A DNA stretch of 64,000 nucleotides. Origin: Defluviimonas aquaemixtae. Its GTDB lineage: Bacteria > Pseudomonadota > Alphaproteobacteria > Rhodobacterales > Rhodobacteraceae. The stretch lies in NCBI RefSeq assembly GCF_900302475.1, contig NZ_OMOQ01000001.1, positions 1,054,001 to 1,118,000 of the forward strand, in the 5' to 3' direction. The translations under genes and the position numbers were made by a program. Below are positions 1 to 8,212 of the stretch, piece after piece (within the stretch, counting starts at the first letter, position 1; the number at the start of each line of letters is the position of its first letter). The notes beneath the pieces are model-generated. The model had not been told where the DNA came from and did not search any database. It worked only from the letters and a program-made list of their open reading frames with translations.

Positions 1-278
1 CGCAGCGTGAGGGCGCCGACAATCCATGCCAAGAGCCCCGCCGCCAGGGCGCCGCCGGCGAGTGCGAGCGGATAGAGAACATTGAACCCGCCAAAGTGAT
101 CCGCCTGAGGCGTGCCGCCGAGGATCAGCGTGCCGTAAGCACCGGCGCCGAAGAAGGCGACGACACCACCGTTGAAGAGCCCGGTATTGCCCCATTGCAG
201 GTTCAGCCCCAGTACCGCGATCGCGAGGATCGAGGCGACGGTGGTGAAGAAGACCGCATATGAGAGTACGCCGATCAT
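1..278 (-). CDS. livM: Branched-chain-amino-acid-type ABC transporter permease LivM, N-terminal part (runs off the window)
   Basis: Only the first 92 residues are in the window; the gene continues beyond base 1. They read MIGVLSYAVFF and then alternating hydrophobic segments, including a QWGNTGLFNGG motif that is typical of the first conserved loop of LivM permeases. The ATG overlaps the stop of the upstream livH gene (ATGA), so the two are translationally coupled. LivM pairs with LivH in the inner membrane to form the channel of a HAAT-family importer driven by LivG and LivF. The real substrate is unknown. The neighbouring aldo-keto reductases suggest a carbonyl, polyol or sugar-like compound rather than an amino acid, which is inference. 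Confidence 0.85.
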   Translation of the reverse strand, partial: MIGVLSYAVFFTTVASILAIAVLGLNLQWGNTGLFNGGVVAFFGAGAYGTLILGGTPQADHFGGFNVLYPLALAGGALAAGLLAWIVGALTL

Positions 279-1189
279 GCCCGGGCCTCGCCGAAAAGCC
301 CGTTCGGCCGGATGAGAAGCACCGCGAGAATAATCAGGAACGGCACTGATGGGCTGTAGCCCGAGGGCAGCACGGCAAGCGCCATGTTGGCCGCGATCCC
401 GACCACGAAACCGCCAAGGACGGCACCATAAATGCTGCCGATGCCGCCGACGATCGTGGCGGCGAAGACCGGCAAGACAAGGTCGCGCCCGATCATTGGA
501 CTGATCTGGTTGGTAAGCCCGTAAAAGACGCCCGCAACCGCCGCCAACCCGCCGCCAACGAGCCAGACGAGCGCGATCATGTGGCTGAGGCGGATGCCGT
601 TCACTTGCGCCAATGCAGGGTTCTCCGCCACCGCCCGCAGGGCATAGCCCAGCGTCGTCCGTGACAGGACTAGGTGCAATGCGAACATGATCGCGAGGGC
701 GGCGGTGAGCGCGAAGACCTGATCGGGCTTGATCAGCACCATCGGATCGCGGCTGAGAACGACGGCAAACACGATGTCCCTGGAGTAAAGATGCGTGCCA
801 AGCCCGAAGATCAGTCCGATTGCATTGCGGATGATCATCGCGACTCCGAACGAGGCGAAGACCATCGACAGTTCCGATCCCTTCTCGCGCACCCGGCGAA
901 ACACCAGCCGGTCGACGAGGAGCGCGGATATCGCCGTCACCGCCAGCGCCAGCATCAGTGCCACGGCCAACGCCCAAGTCATCGACAGGGGGCCGATCTT
1001 CGTGGCCAGCGTCGGCAGGATCGCGGCGAAGATCGCGTCGAAGACGAGCGCCGAATAGGCGCCGATCGACAGAAGCTCCGCGTGGCTGAAATTGGCGAAG
1101 CGCAGCATATGCATGACCATCGTCAATCCGATCGCGCCCAGTGACAGGACCGAACCCACGAGTATGCCGTCGGCGAGGTTCTGGATCAT
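275..1189 (-). CDS. livH: Branched-chain-amino-acid-type ABC transporter permease LivH
   Basis: A 304-residue polytopic membrane protein starting MIQNLADGILVGSVLSLGAIG, the usual opening of LivH permeases. It has about eight hydrophobic segments and a late conserved stretch, FAATIVGGIGSIYGAVLGG, characteristic of the family. I chose the ATG at 1189 because it overlaps the stop of livF (ATGA) and gives the normal family length; the reading frame is open further upstream but that extension is arginine-rich and not membrane-like. It forms the permease dimer with LivM. It lies in a tightly packed minus-strand operon (TIGR04076, AKR, livG, livF, livH, livM). Confidence 0.93.
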   Translation of the reverse strand: MIQNLADGILVGSVLSLGAIGLTMVMHMLRFANFSHAELLSIGAYSALVFDAIFAAILPTLATKIGPLSMTWALAVALMLALAVTAISALLVDRLVFRRVREKGSELSMVFASFGVAMIIRNAIGLIFGLGTHLYSRDIVFAVVLSRDPMVLIKPDQVFALTAALAIMFALHLVLSRTTLGYALRAVAENPALAQVNGIRLSHMIALVWLVGGGLAAVAGVFYGLTNQISPMIGRDLVLPVFAATIVGGIGSIYGAVLGGFVVGIAANMALAVLPSGYSPSVPFLIILAVLLIRPNGLFGEARA

Positions 1190-1917
1190 GACGCCCGCGC
1201 CCGCTTTGCGCCAAGATAGATCTCGCCCACGACCGGATCGCACAGAAGGTCGGCGGCGGGCCCGTCGATCTGGTTGCGGCCTTCGGCAAGGATGTAGCAG
1301 TGATCGGCGAGGCGCAGCGCCTGTTTGACATTCTGCTCCACGAGCAGGATCGTCACGCCCTGTTCTGTCAGACCGCGCGCGCATTCCAGCACTTCTTGCG
1401 CCGCCTTGGGCGACAATCCGGCCGAAGGTTCATCCATCAGGATCAGTGATGGGCGCGAGGCAAGCGCCATCGCCACGGCGAGGAACTGGCGCTGCCCGCC
1501 CGAAAGCGCCCCCGCCTTTTCGTGGCGCTTTTCCGCAAGCGGTGGAAAGCGCGCGTAAAGCTCCTCCAGCCGCAGCGCCGTGTCCGGCCCGGCGTTCCGC
1601 AGCGCCAGATCGAGGTTCTGGCGGATCGTCAGTGTGCGAAAGATGTTGTCCATCTGCGGCACATAGGCGACGCCCTGCCCGGCAAGCTGGTCGGGCCGGA
1701 TACCGGTGATGTCCGCACTCTCATGGGTGATGCGTCCGGCGCTGACCTTGACCAGACCGGTGATGGCCTTGATGAGTGTCGATTTTCCCGCGCCGTTCGG
1801 TCCGATGATCACCGTGACCGATCCGCGCGGCACCGCAATGCCGACATCCGTCAGGATAGGCAGATCGGGCACATAGCCCGCAATGATCCCCTCGGCGCTG
1901 AGGGCCATATCAGCCAT
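1186..1917 (-). CDS. livF: ABC transporter ATP-binding protein LivF
   Basis: A 243-residue ABC ATPase. Walker A (GPNGAGKS) is at about residues 39-46, the signature LSGGQ at about 138-142, and Walker B ends in LILMDEPSAGLSP, the form usual in LivF. The C-terminus (VEQNVKQALRLADHCYILAEGR) carries the H-region variant EQN common in LivF proteins. The gene overlaps livG by 8 bases at its start and livH by 4 at its end, so it belongs to the same operon. It supplies one of the two ATPase subunits of the HAAT-type importer. Confidence 0.94.
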   Translation of the reverse strand: MADMALSAEGIIAGYVPDLPILTDVGIAVPRGSVTVIIGPNGAGKSTLIKAITGLVKVSAGRITHESADITGIRPDQLAGQGVAYVPQMDNIFRTLTIRQNLDLALRNAGPDTALRLEELYARFPPLAEKRHEKAGALSGGQRQFLAVAMALASRPSLILMDEPSAGLSPKAAQEVLECARGLTEQGVTILLVEQNVKQALRLADHCYILAEGRNQIDGPAADLLCDPVVGEIYLGAKRARAS

Positions 1918-2683
1918 CCGCCATCACCCCGAGATAGGCGTCAAGCAGCACCGGATTGGCCTGCGCCTCTTCCGCCGTGCCTTCGAAGACGGCCCGTCCC
2001 TCGGCAAGGGCGATCACCGGGTCGCAGTGCTGCATGACGAAATCCATGTCATGCTCGATGATGAGGAAGGTCTTGCCCTGCCGGTTCAGCTCCTCGATCT
2101 TCTCGATCAGTATGTTGGTCAGTGTCGGGTTCACCCCCGCCGCCGGTTCATCGAGTAGGATCACCGCAGGGTCGCCCATCAGGACGCGGGCCAGTTCCAG
2201 AAGCTTCATCTGCCCGCCCGATATGTTGCCTGCCGGATGATCGGCGAGTGGTGCGAGGGTCACGAAGTCCAAAACCTCCAGCGCGCGCGCGCGGATGCGC
2301 GCCTCCTCTTCGCGGACGCGGGCCCGATGCAGGAACGGGCCAAGGATGCCCTCGCCAATCTGACCGAGCGGCGCCGTCATCACGTTTTCCAGAACACTCA
2401 TCCGCGCGAAGGGGCGCGGGATCTGGAATGTGCGGCCGAGACCAAGCGCGAAGAGCTTGTCCGGCAAAAGGCCGGTCACGTCCTGCCCGTTCAGAGCCAC
2501 TTGTCCCGCGGTCGGTTTCAACACTCCGGTCAGAAGGTTGAACACTGTGGACTTGCCCGCCCCGTTCGGCCCAATGAGCCCGGTGATCGAGCCGGGCCGG
2601 ATGCTCAAAGACACTTCGTCGACCGCTCGGAACGGACCGAAATCACGCGTGAGACCGCGCGTGGAGAGGATCGGCTCAGCCAT
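1910..2683 (-). CDS. livG: ABC transporter ATP-binding protein LivG
   Basis: A 257-residue ABC ATPase of the LivG type. Walker A (GPNGAGKST) lies near residues 38-46, the signature is [16 protein letters not shown], and Walker B is [13 protein letters not shown], with H-loop [13 protein letters not shown] prefer the ATG at 2683, which overlaps the AKR stop by 8 bases, exactly as livF overlaps livG. A GTG at 2692 would add three residues and is possible. It partners LivF at the cytoplasmic face of the LivHM permease. No periplasmic binding protein is visible in the window; it may lie downstream of livM. Confidence 0.93.
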   Translation of the reverse strand: MAEPILSTRGLTRDFGPFRAVDEVSLSIRPGSITGLIGPNGAGKSTVFNLLTGVLKPTAGQVALNGQDVTGLLPDKLFALGLGRTFQIPRPFARMSVLENVMTAPLGQIGEGILGPFLHRARVREEEARIRARALEVLDFVTLAPLADHPAGNISGGQMKLLELARVLMGDPAVILLDEPAAGVNPTLTNILIEKIEELNRQGKTFLIIEHDMDFVMQHCDPVIALAEGRAVFEGTAEEAQANPVLLDAYLGVMADG

Positions 2684-3761
2684 CCGCGGCACCGAGGATC
2701 CGATCGTCGGGCCGGGTGTTGAGGTTATATTTCATGATCCGCCCGTGCCGCCCGGTGCGGTCCCTCTCCAATCCGTAGACCGGCCCGTCCGGACCCTTCG
2801 CCCTGGCGATCACGGCGTCGATCTTTGCGCAGTCGTCCCCGTCAAGGGCCACATTGAACACGTCCAGCATCTTCGGCAAATGCCGGGCATAGCGCGCCCC
2901 GACAATTGCGCCGGCGACCTGCGGCTGGTCCAAGACCCATCGCGTGGCAATAGCGCTCGGCGATACGCCGTGCCGGTCGCCCACAGCCTTCAGCACCGCC
3001 AGTAGCTTTTGAAACTGCTCCCAAGTCCCGAATTCGTCGATGATCAGGCGATACTTCACAAGGGACCGGTTATCGAACTCGAACCCCGGATCAGGCTTGC
3101 CGATCCAGCTTTCCGTCAGGAACCCGCCAGCCAGCGATCCGTAGCACAGAAGCTTGATGTTCTTGCCCTTCGCCCAGGCGGCCAACCCGTTGGCAGGGCG
3201 GCGGTCGAGGACGGAGTACTGGACCTGCGCCGCTGAGATGTCGAACCCGGCATCGACGAAGGGCGCGATGTCGGTCCGATCCCAGTTGTTCACGCCAAGA
3301 CTGGCGATCTTGCCCTTCTCCTGACACCGCTTCAGCACTTCGAGCGCGGAGACAGCGTCGCCCACGGACAGGTCCCACCAGTAGAATTGGACTAGGTGCA
3401 GCCGCTCGACCTTCAGCCGCGTGAGCGAGCGATCGACGATCGCCTCGACCTCGGCGGGACGCAGATCGGCGAGCCGCCCGAGATCGGGCACGAGCTTTGT
3501 ATGCACGCAGACCCTGCGGGCCACTGCGGCACCCCTCCGGCGGCGCAGATCGGCGATGAATGCACCGATCATCTCCTCGACGCCCTTGTAGATGTCTGCG
3601 CAGTCGAAGGTCGTAATGCCGGCTTCGAGAAAGGCTTCCATGTCGCGGATCGCCGCTTCCCGGTCGACGGCGCCGTGATCGCCCGCCAGTTGCCAGCCGC
3701 CCTTGATCACGCGCGAGATTTCGTGGCCGGGACGCAGCTCGGCCGTTTCTATCGCAGTCAT
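2676..3761 (-). CDS. Aldo/keto reductase of the liv operon, catalytic His replaced by Tyr
   Basis: A 361-residue (beta/alpha)8 aldo-keto reductase starting [24 protein letters not shown]. Three of the four AKR tetrad residues are visible: Asp and Tyr in [15 protein letters not shown] (about residues 54-68) and Lys in VCVHTKLVP. The fourth, normally His in a segment like LLQFHWW, reads LVQFYWW, so the His is Tyr. The C-terminal NADPH-binding region is intact ([15 protein letters not shown]). The start at 3761 overlaps the stop of the TIGR04076 gene (ATGA). It is clearly paralogous along its length to the AKR half of the divergent fusion gene at 4932. The substrate is unknown; co-transcription with an importer suggests it acts on the imported compound. 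Confidence 0.85.
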   Translation of the reverse strand: MTAIETAELRPGHEISRVIKGGWQLAGDHGAVDREAAIRDMEAFLEAGITTFDCADIYKGVEEMIGAFIADLRRRRGAAVARRVCVHTKLVPDLGRLADLRPAEVEAIVDRSLTRLKVERLHLVQFYWWDLSVGDAVSALEVLKRCQEKGKIASLGVNNWDRTDIAPFVDAGFDISAAQVQYSVLDRRPANGLAAWAKGKNIKLLCYGSLAGGFLTESWIGKPDPGFEFDNRSLVKYRLIIDEFGTWEQFQKLLAVLKAVGDRHGVSPSAIATRWVLDQPQVAGAIVGARYARHLPKMLDVFNVALDGDDCAKIDAVIARAKGPDGPVYGLERDRTGRHGRIMKYNLNTRPDDRILGAADG

Positions 3762-4132
3762 TCCTTGCCGTCCCCCTGCCAATAGGGTGTACCGCGCGCT
3801 TCCGGTAAGCCGGTGGTTTCGGCATGGCCGAACCACCGTTTGCCGGTTCGGGTCACGCGGAACCGCCCGCCGCAATGCGGGTCGGGGCAGGCGATTTCGG
3901 CGTCGGTCGACATCCAGTCAGCTTCAGAGGTTTCGCGCTGCTTGGCAGGCAGAAGCGGCAGAAGCGCAGCAAGCGCATACATCGAAACGCGCTGGCCCGC
4001 CTCGAATACGAGCGCCTCGCCCTCGACGCGGAAGGAGTCGCCCTCGATATGACGGCAGACGGCAGGGCGGTCGGCAAGCACTGTCTCCACCTTCAGATCG
4101 TATAGCCAGAAGCCCTTCTTCTCCCCCTGCAT
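3758..4132 (-). CDS. TIGR04076 family protein, first gene of the liv operon
   Basis: A 124-residue protein starting MQGEKKGFWLYDLKVETVLADRPAVCRHIEGDSF. It has the family's characteristic SMYALAALLPLLPAKQR and ACPDPHCGGRFRVTRTG segments. The ATG at 4132 is preceded by a purine-rich GGGGGAAA ribosome binding site; an in-frame start nine residues earlier is less likely. Family function is not established; the CPDPHC segment plus CRH earlier could bind metal, which is inference. It heads the minus-strand operon and shares a 131-base divergent promoter region with the GntR regulator, so it is probably controlled by it. Confidence 0.75.
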   Translation of the reverse strand: MQGEKKGFWLYDLKVETVLADRPAVCRHIEGDSFRVEGEALVFEAGQRVSMYALAALLPLLPAKQRETSEADWMSTDAEIACPDPHCGGRFRVTRTGKRWFGHAETTGLPEARGTPYWQGDGKE

Positions 4133-4205
4133 CTTTCCCCCGCCGGGTGAGCGCGCCACCCAGGTGTTATCTGTGATATTTTATCGTAGGTATGTGACAC
4201 TTCGC

Positions 4206-4233
4206 TTGTCAATCTGTTCCGGGCGGGTACTCT
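4206..4233 (+). promoter_or_regulatory. Candidate sigma-70 promoter of the gntR/AKR-RidA operon
   Basis: TTGTCA (4206-4211), a 16-base spacer, and TACTCT (4228-4233), 30 bases before the gntR start. It lies within the divergent region 4133-4263, whose left part (4170-4200) is AT-rich and probably holds the opposite promoter and the operator for the FCD regulator. I could not define a clean palindrome there by eye. Confidence 0.35.
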
Positions 4234-4263
4234 GAATGGGCAAGTCCAGAGGCAGAGGCGAAC

Positions 4264-4935
4264 ATGACGGGTCCCCGCATCGCCAAGATCGACCAGTCGA
4301 AACTGCGCGAAAATGCCTATTTCGCGCTGCGCGACGCCTTCACGCGCGGTGAATTCGCCCCCGGTGACACCGTCAATCTGCGCGGGTTGGCCGATCAGTT
4401 GGGGACCTCCATGACGCCCGTCCGCGAAGCGGTTCGCCGCCTCGTGGCCGAGGGTGCGCTGATCGACACGCCGAGCCGGACGTTGATGGTACCACCCTTC
4501 GATGCGGACCGGATGCAGGACCTGAAGAGGGCCCGGCTCGCGCTCGAAGCGCTCGTGCTCGACCAGGCGATCGGCCGGATGGACAGCGACACTCTGGATG
4601 AGATGGAGGCGGTCCTCGCAGCACCCCGCGACGCCGGCCGCACAACGCCGGATCTGCAGCAAAACCACGACTTTCACTTCGCGCTTTACCGAAAAAGCGG
4701 ATCAAAGGTTCTTCTGCCGCTGGTCGAGGCGCTGTGGCTGCAATACGGCGCCTATCTCAACCTTGTCATCCATCATCACGACGCAACGCGGATCGACGAG
4801 CACAAGCACCATCACGAGATTGTCGAGGCGCTTAGGCGCGGCGACCGGAAGGCGGCCCATGCCGCGCTTGCCGAGGATATTGAGCGCAGCTTCCGGGTGA
4901 TCGCGCCCGAAACAACGGGTGGGGCCGCGGTGTGA
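4264..4935 (+). CDS. GntR-family transcriptional regulator, FCD (FadR) subfamily
   Basis: A 223-residue regulator. The N-terminal winged helix-turn-helix reads LRENAYFALRDAFTRGEFAPGD, then LRGLADQLGTSMTPVREAVRRLVAEGAL, the typical GntR DNA-binding pattern. The C-terminal FCD domain keeps its metal-binding pattern: Asp/His in QNHDFHFALY and His in HHHEIVEALRRGDRKAAHAAL. It is divergent from the TIGR04076-AKR-liv operon and its stop overlaps the GTG start of the AKR-RidA gene. It most likely senses the imported compound or a breakdown product and controls both transcription units. Confidence 0.9.
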   Translation: MTGPRIAKIDQSKLRENAYFALRDAFTRGEFAPGDTVNLRGLADQLGTSMTPVREAVRRLVAEGALIDTPSRTLMVPPFDADRMQDLKRARLALEALVLDQAIGRMDSDTLDEMEAVLAAPRDAGRTTPDLQQNHDFHFALYRKSGSKVLLPLVEALWLQYGAYLNLVIHHHDATRIDEHKHHHEIVEALRRGDRKAAHAALAEDIERSFRVIAPETTGGAAV

Positions 4936-6434
4936 GTGACGCTGTTCGGCCCGACCGTTACCGGCTTGGCGATCTGGAGATCAGCCGCGTTCTGACCGGT
5001 CTCTGGCAGGTCGCCGATATTGAAAAGGGCGGCCAGACCATTGACCCCGACAAAGGGGCGGACGCGCTGCAGGCCTATGCCGAGGCAGGCTTCACGACCT
5101 TCGACATGGCCGACCACTACGGCTCGTCCGAGATCATCGCGGGGCGGCTCCTGTCACGGTTCGAGGGCCGCGCCGACCGGCCACTTGCCTTTACCAAGTG
5201 GTGCCCGGAGCCGGGTCCGATGGCGGCCGACTTGGTGCGCGCCGGCGTTCAGGAACGGCTGGATCGGCTGGGCGCCCAGCGCGTCGATCTCCTGCAGTTC
5301 CACTGGTGGAGCTACCAGCATCCCGGCTGGCTCGACGCGCTGCACGAACTCGCGAAGTTGCGGGACGAGGGGCTGATCGGTGAACTCGGCGTCACCAATT
5401 TCGACGCCGCGCACCTGCATCTGGCACTTGCAGATGGTGTTCCCGTACTGACCAATCAGGTGCCGTTCTCGCTTCTGGACCGGCGGGCGGCGGGACCGCT
5501 GGCCAATCTGTGCAACCGTTCGACGGTGCGGCTTCTGGCCTATGGCACGCTTTGCGGTGGTTTCCTGTCGGAACATTGGCTGGGACAGCCGGAGCCTACA
5601 GAGATCACCGACTGGTCGAAGATGAAATACAAGCGCTTCATCGACACCGCCGGCGGCTGGGAGCCGTATCAGGACATCCTGAAAGCTGCAAACGAGATCG
5701 CGCGGAAACATGACGTTTCCATCGCGAATGTTGCGACCCGCTGGGTGCTGGATCAGACCGGTGTTGCGGGCGTGATCATCGGGGCGCGGCTCGGCGAAAG
5801 CGAGCATATGGCCGACAATGCGCGCATCTTCTCATTCCGGCTCGATGCCGAGGATCGAGCGCACCTCGATGCCGCTTTCGCGGCAACTCGCCCGCTGCCC
5901 GGCGATTGCGGCGACGAGTACCGCAAGCCGCCTTTCCTGACCGCCTCGGGCGATCTTAGCCATCATTTGGACGCGATGCCGCTGGCGTCTGAGGCGACGG
6001 ACGTGCCGCACCGGCCCGGTGCACGTCGCGTCATGACTGGTTCGGAGTGGGAGGAGATCGCGGGCTATTGCCGCGCCCAGCGGATCGACGACCGGATTCT
6101 GGTCTCGGGCACGACCGCCACGTCCGGCTCAAACCGCTCCGTGGCCTCCGCGGATGCCGCCGCGCAGACGACCTTCATCCTCGACAAGATTCTCGCGGCG
6201 CTGGCCGCCCTCGGCGCCTCGGCCGGGGATGTCGTGCGGACGCGAATCTATCTGACCAATTCAGACGACGTTCAGGGCGTTTCTCAGGCGCATGGCCGCG
6301 TCTTCGGCGAGATCAAACCCGCGAACACGCTGGTCGTCGTGGCGAAACTCATCGGCGATTACCGGGTCGAGATTGAGGCCGAAGCGATATCGCGCTGCCG
6401 CGCCGCCACAGGATGCGAACCGTCCGAGGCATGA
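4932..6434 (+). CDS. Aldo/keto reductase fused to a RidA/YjgF-like domain
   Basis: A 500-residue two-domain protein. Residues 1 to about 335 are an aldo-keto reductase with a full-looking tetrad: Asp and Tyr in DMADHYGSSE, Lys in AFTKWCP, His in LLQFHWW. Residues about 365-490 are a Rid-family fold, recognisable from ASAGDVVRTRIYLTNSDD and VVAKLIGDYRVEIEAEA. The Arg that RidA deaminases carry in a PAR(S/T) motif is Asn here (KPANTLVVV), so imine/enamine deamination may be absent. The start is GTG at 4932, overlapping the gntR stop (GTGA). It is paralogous to the AKR at 2676. The fusion suggests handling of a reactive carbonyl or imine intermediate, but the substrate is unknown. Confidence 0.88.
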   Translation: MSDAVRPDRYRLGDLEISRVLTGLWQVADIEKGGQTIDPDKGADALQAYAEAGFTTFDMADHYGSSEIIAGRLLSRFEGRADRPLAFTKWCPEPGPMAADLVRAGVQERLDRLGAQRVDLLQFHWWSYQHPGWLDALHELAKLRDEGLIGELGVTNFDAAHLHLALADGVPVLTNQVPFSLLDRRAAGPLANLCNRSTVRLLAYGTLCGGFLSEHWLGQPEPTEITDWSKMKYKRFIDTAGGWEPYQDILKAANEIARKHDVSIANVATRWVLDQTGVAGVIIGARLGESEHMADNARIFSFRLDAEDRAHLDAAFAATRPLPGDCGDEYRKPPFLTASGDLSHHLDAMPLASEATDVPHRPGARRVMTGSEWEEIAGYCRAQRIDDRILVSGTTATSGSNRSVASADAAAQTTFILDKILAALAALGASAGDVVRTRIYLTNSDDVQGVSQAHGRVFGEIKPANTLVVVAKLIGDYRVEIEAEAISRCRAATGCEPSEA

Positions 6435-7206
6435 TCTTGCCGCCTCGAAACTCAGCAAGTGATCCCGCCCGCATCGCTGCATCGTGGTGCACGGGTCAAG
6501 GGTCGCTTCGGGCCGCGAGCGCCAGATACCGAGCATTCCGTGTACCGCCTATTGCCTGCCTTTCCTTCCGGGATATTGGCAGTCGAAGTCCCTCATGCAT
6601 GTTGTCCGCTAGCGCACCGGCGGCCGACCAGCGGGCTGGTTGAGGAGAGTAACAGATAGTCTTTGACGCAGCCACCAATGCGGCGCGGTTGTCTGTTGCG
6701 CCTTTGTTGGCTTGGACAGGCGTGATTTCTGTCATCACTTCCGGCGGCTTCCGTCGTCAACAGGATTAGTATTGCAAGGTTGGCCTTAACTTCCTGCGGC
6801 GCCACGTGAAGGAAGCGTCTCGAATGATTAGACCCAATAGCAAGCTTCTTTGGTGCCTCCCGCACCAAGGAGTTCAACGGCAGATCTAGGCGAAGACGAG
6901 GGGCCCCGAATGCAGGCAAGATTCTCCCAAGGGCAGGGCAGCCTGAGTATGGATGAATGGGGTCTTCATTGAGCAGTTCAGTTCGGCAGTGGCCTCGCAT
7001 GCACAATACCAACACAGAGGACAGAAGCGGCGAACTTCCGTTCTGAGATCAATTCGACGCACGCTCCGCAACGCCTGAAGCGGATGGGACGCACACAGAC
7101 TGACATTGGCGGCCATAATGACAACTTACAACACCCATCAGACCCGCCTTTCGATGAAAAAGCCCAGACGCCCCAGCAACGGGCGCTCGTGGACTATGCA
7201 CCACTC
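6435..7206. other. 772-base intergenic stretch without a convincing gene
   Basis: Base composition here is visibly lower in GC (roughly 53% by eye from 6660 on) than the flanks. Open frames exist on both strands (for example 6593-7015 and 6886-7116, both minus) but their translations are rich in Cys, Ser, Arg and His, lack recognisable motifs and lack good ribosome binding sites. It may be degenerate or foreign DNA. The short inverted repeat CGAGGC/GCCTCG at 6425-6447, over the end of the fusion gene, could be part of a terminator. Confidence 0.5.
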
Positions 7207-8211
7207 TCAGGGCCCGTTGGGTTCAATCAAACTGATCGCTGCCGCCTGCTCGAATGAGCGCGTAGCGGCATCTGCCAATATCTGCGCGCGCAATCCATCC
7301 ACTATTCCTGGTGAGATGTGCTTCTGACTGACCACGCCCTCCACGAAATGCGCCATCTCTGCGCGGTAGGCTGCTTCGTAACGCTCCAGGAAGAAATGCT
7401 GCGCCGGCGCCTTCCTGAATCCCGTCGAAGTGGCAATCTCTACAGTGTTTTCCAGCACGTTCCCGGCCCGCAACATACCCTTCTCGCCATGCACTTCGAT
7501 CCGTTGGTCGTAACCGTAGCTGGCACGGCGGGAATTGGTGATCTGGCAGATCCGGCCGCTTTCCGTGGTCAGCGTCACCGCCGCCGTGTCAACGTCGCCA
7601 GCCTGACCGATCTCCGGGTCGACCAGCGATGCGCCCACCGCGTAGACCGTCACCGGCTCTTCCCCCAGCAGGAACCGGGCCATGTCGAAGTCATGGATCA
7701 TCATGTCCCGGAATAGTCCACCGGAACTCTGGATATAGCTGATAGGAGGCGGCGACGGATCGCGGGACTGAATCGTCACGATCTCGACCCCGCCGATCTC
7801 TCCCGCCGCGATACGCGCCTGGACATTGGCAAAGTTGGGGTCGAAGCGGCGATTGAAGGCCGTCATAAACGGCACGCCGGCGGCCTCCACCGCCTTGATG
7901 CAGTCGCGGATCCGATCGGCCGACATGTCCACCGGCTTTTCGCAGAAGATCGCCTTGCCCGCAGAGGCGGCGGCATGGATCAGGTCGAAATGGGTGTTTG
8001 TGGGTGTGCCGATGACAACGGCGTCGACGTCGGCGCTGGCGATGAGTTCTTCGGCCCCCATAACAGTGGCGCCGGTCTTATCCGCCAGTGTCCTGGCCGG
8101 CGCCTCCAAGGCATCGGCGACTGCGGCTACCCTGGCGCCGTCGATCTGGCCGATGGAACGGCCGTGAACCTGACCGATCCTGCCGCAACCGAGAAGTCCG
8201 ATGTTCAGCAT
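7207..8211 (-). CDS. iolG: myo-Inositol 2-dehydrogenase
   Basis: A 334-residue Gfo/Idh/MocA oxidoreductase that oxidises myo-inositol to 2-keto-myo-inositol with NAD+. It starts MLNIGLLGCGRIGQVHG (Rossmann dinucleotide fold). The EKP motif (FCEKPVD) gives the catalytic Lys, and the Asp-x3-His pair is in LFRDMMIHDFDMARFLLGEE, as in characterised IolG enzymes. The ATG at 8211 gives the family length and sits one base after the stop of the iolJ-like gene. It is the last gene of the minus-strand run iolD, iolC, iolB, iolJ, iolG, so it is probably transcribed from the promoter near 12840. Confidence 0.9.
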   Translation of the reverse strand: MLNIGLLGCGRIGQVHGRSIGQIDGARVAAVADALEAPARTLADKTGATVMGAEELIASADVDAVVIGTPTNTHFDLIHAAASAGKAIFCEKPVDMSADRIRDCIKAVEAAGVPFMTAFNRRFDPNFANVQARIAAGEIGGVEIVTIQSRDPSPPPISYIQSSGGLFRDMMIHDFDMARFLLGEEPVTVYAVGASLVDPEIGQAGDVDTAAVTLTTESGRICQITNSRRASYGYDQRIEVHGEKGMLRAGNVLENTVEIATSTGFRKAPAQHFFLERYEAAYRAEMAHFVEGVVSQKHISPGIVDGLRAQILADAATRSFEQAAAISLIEPNGP

Positions 8212-8212
8212 T

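Noticed and set aside
275..1384. Extended livH reading frame (about 369 residues) with an arginine-rich N-terminus
   Set aside because: The first 65 residues lie inside livF and lack family similarity; the ATG at 1189 fits length and overlaps the livF stop.
6425..6447. CGAGGC/GCCTCG inverted repeat at the end of the AKR-RidA gene
   Set aside because: Arms of only six bases and an 11-base loop; too weak to list as a terminator.
6593..7116. Two minus-strand open frames in the 6435-7206 gap
   Set aside because: Cys/Ser/Arg-rich translations without motifs, ribosome binding sites or typical codon usage.
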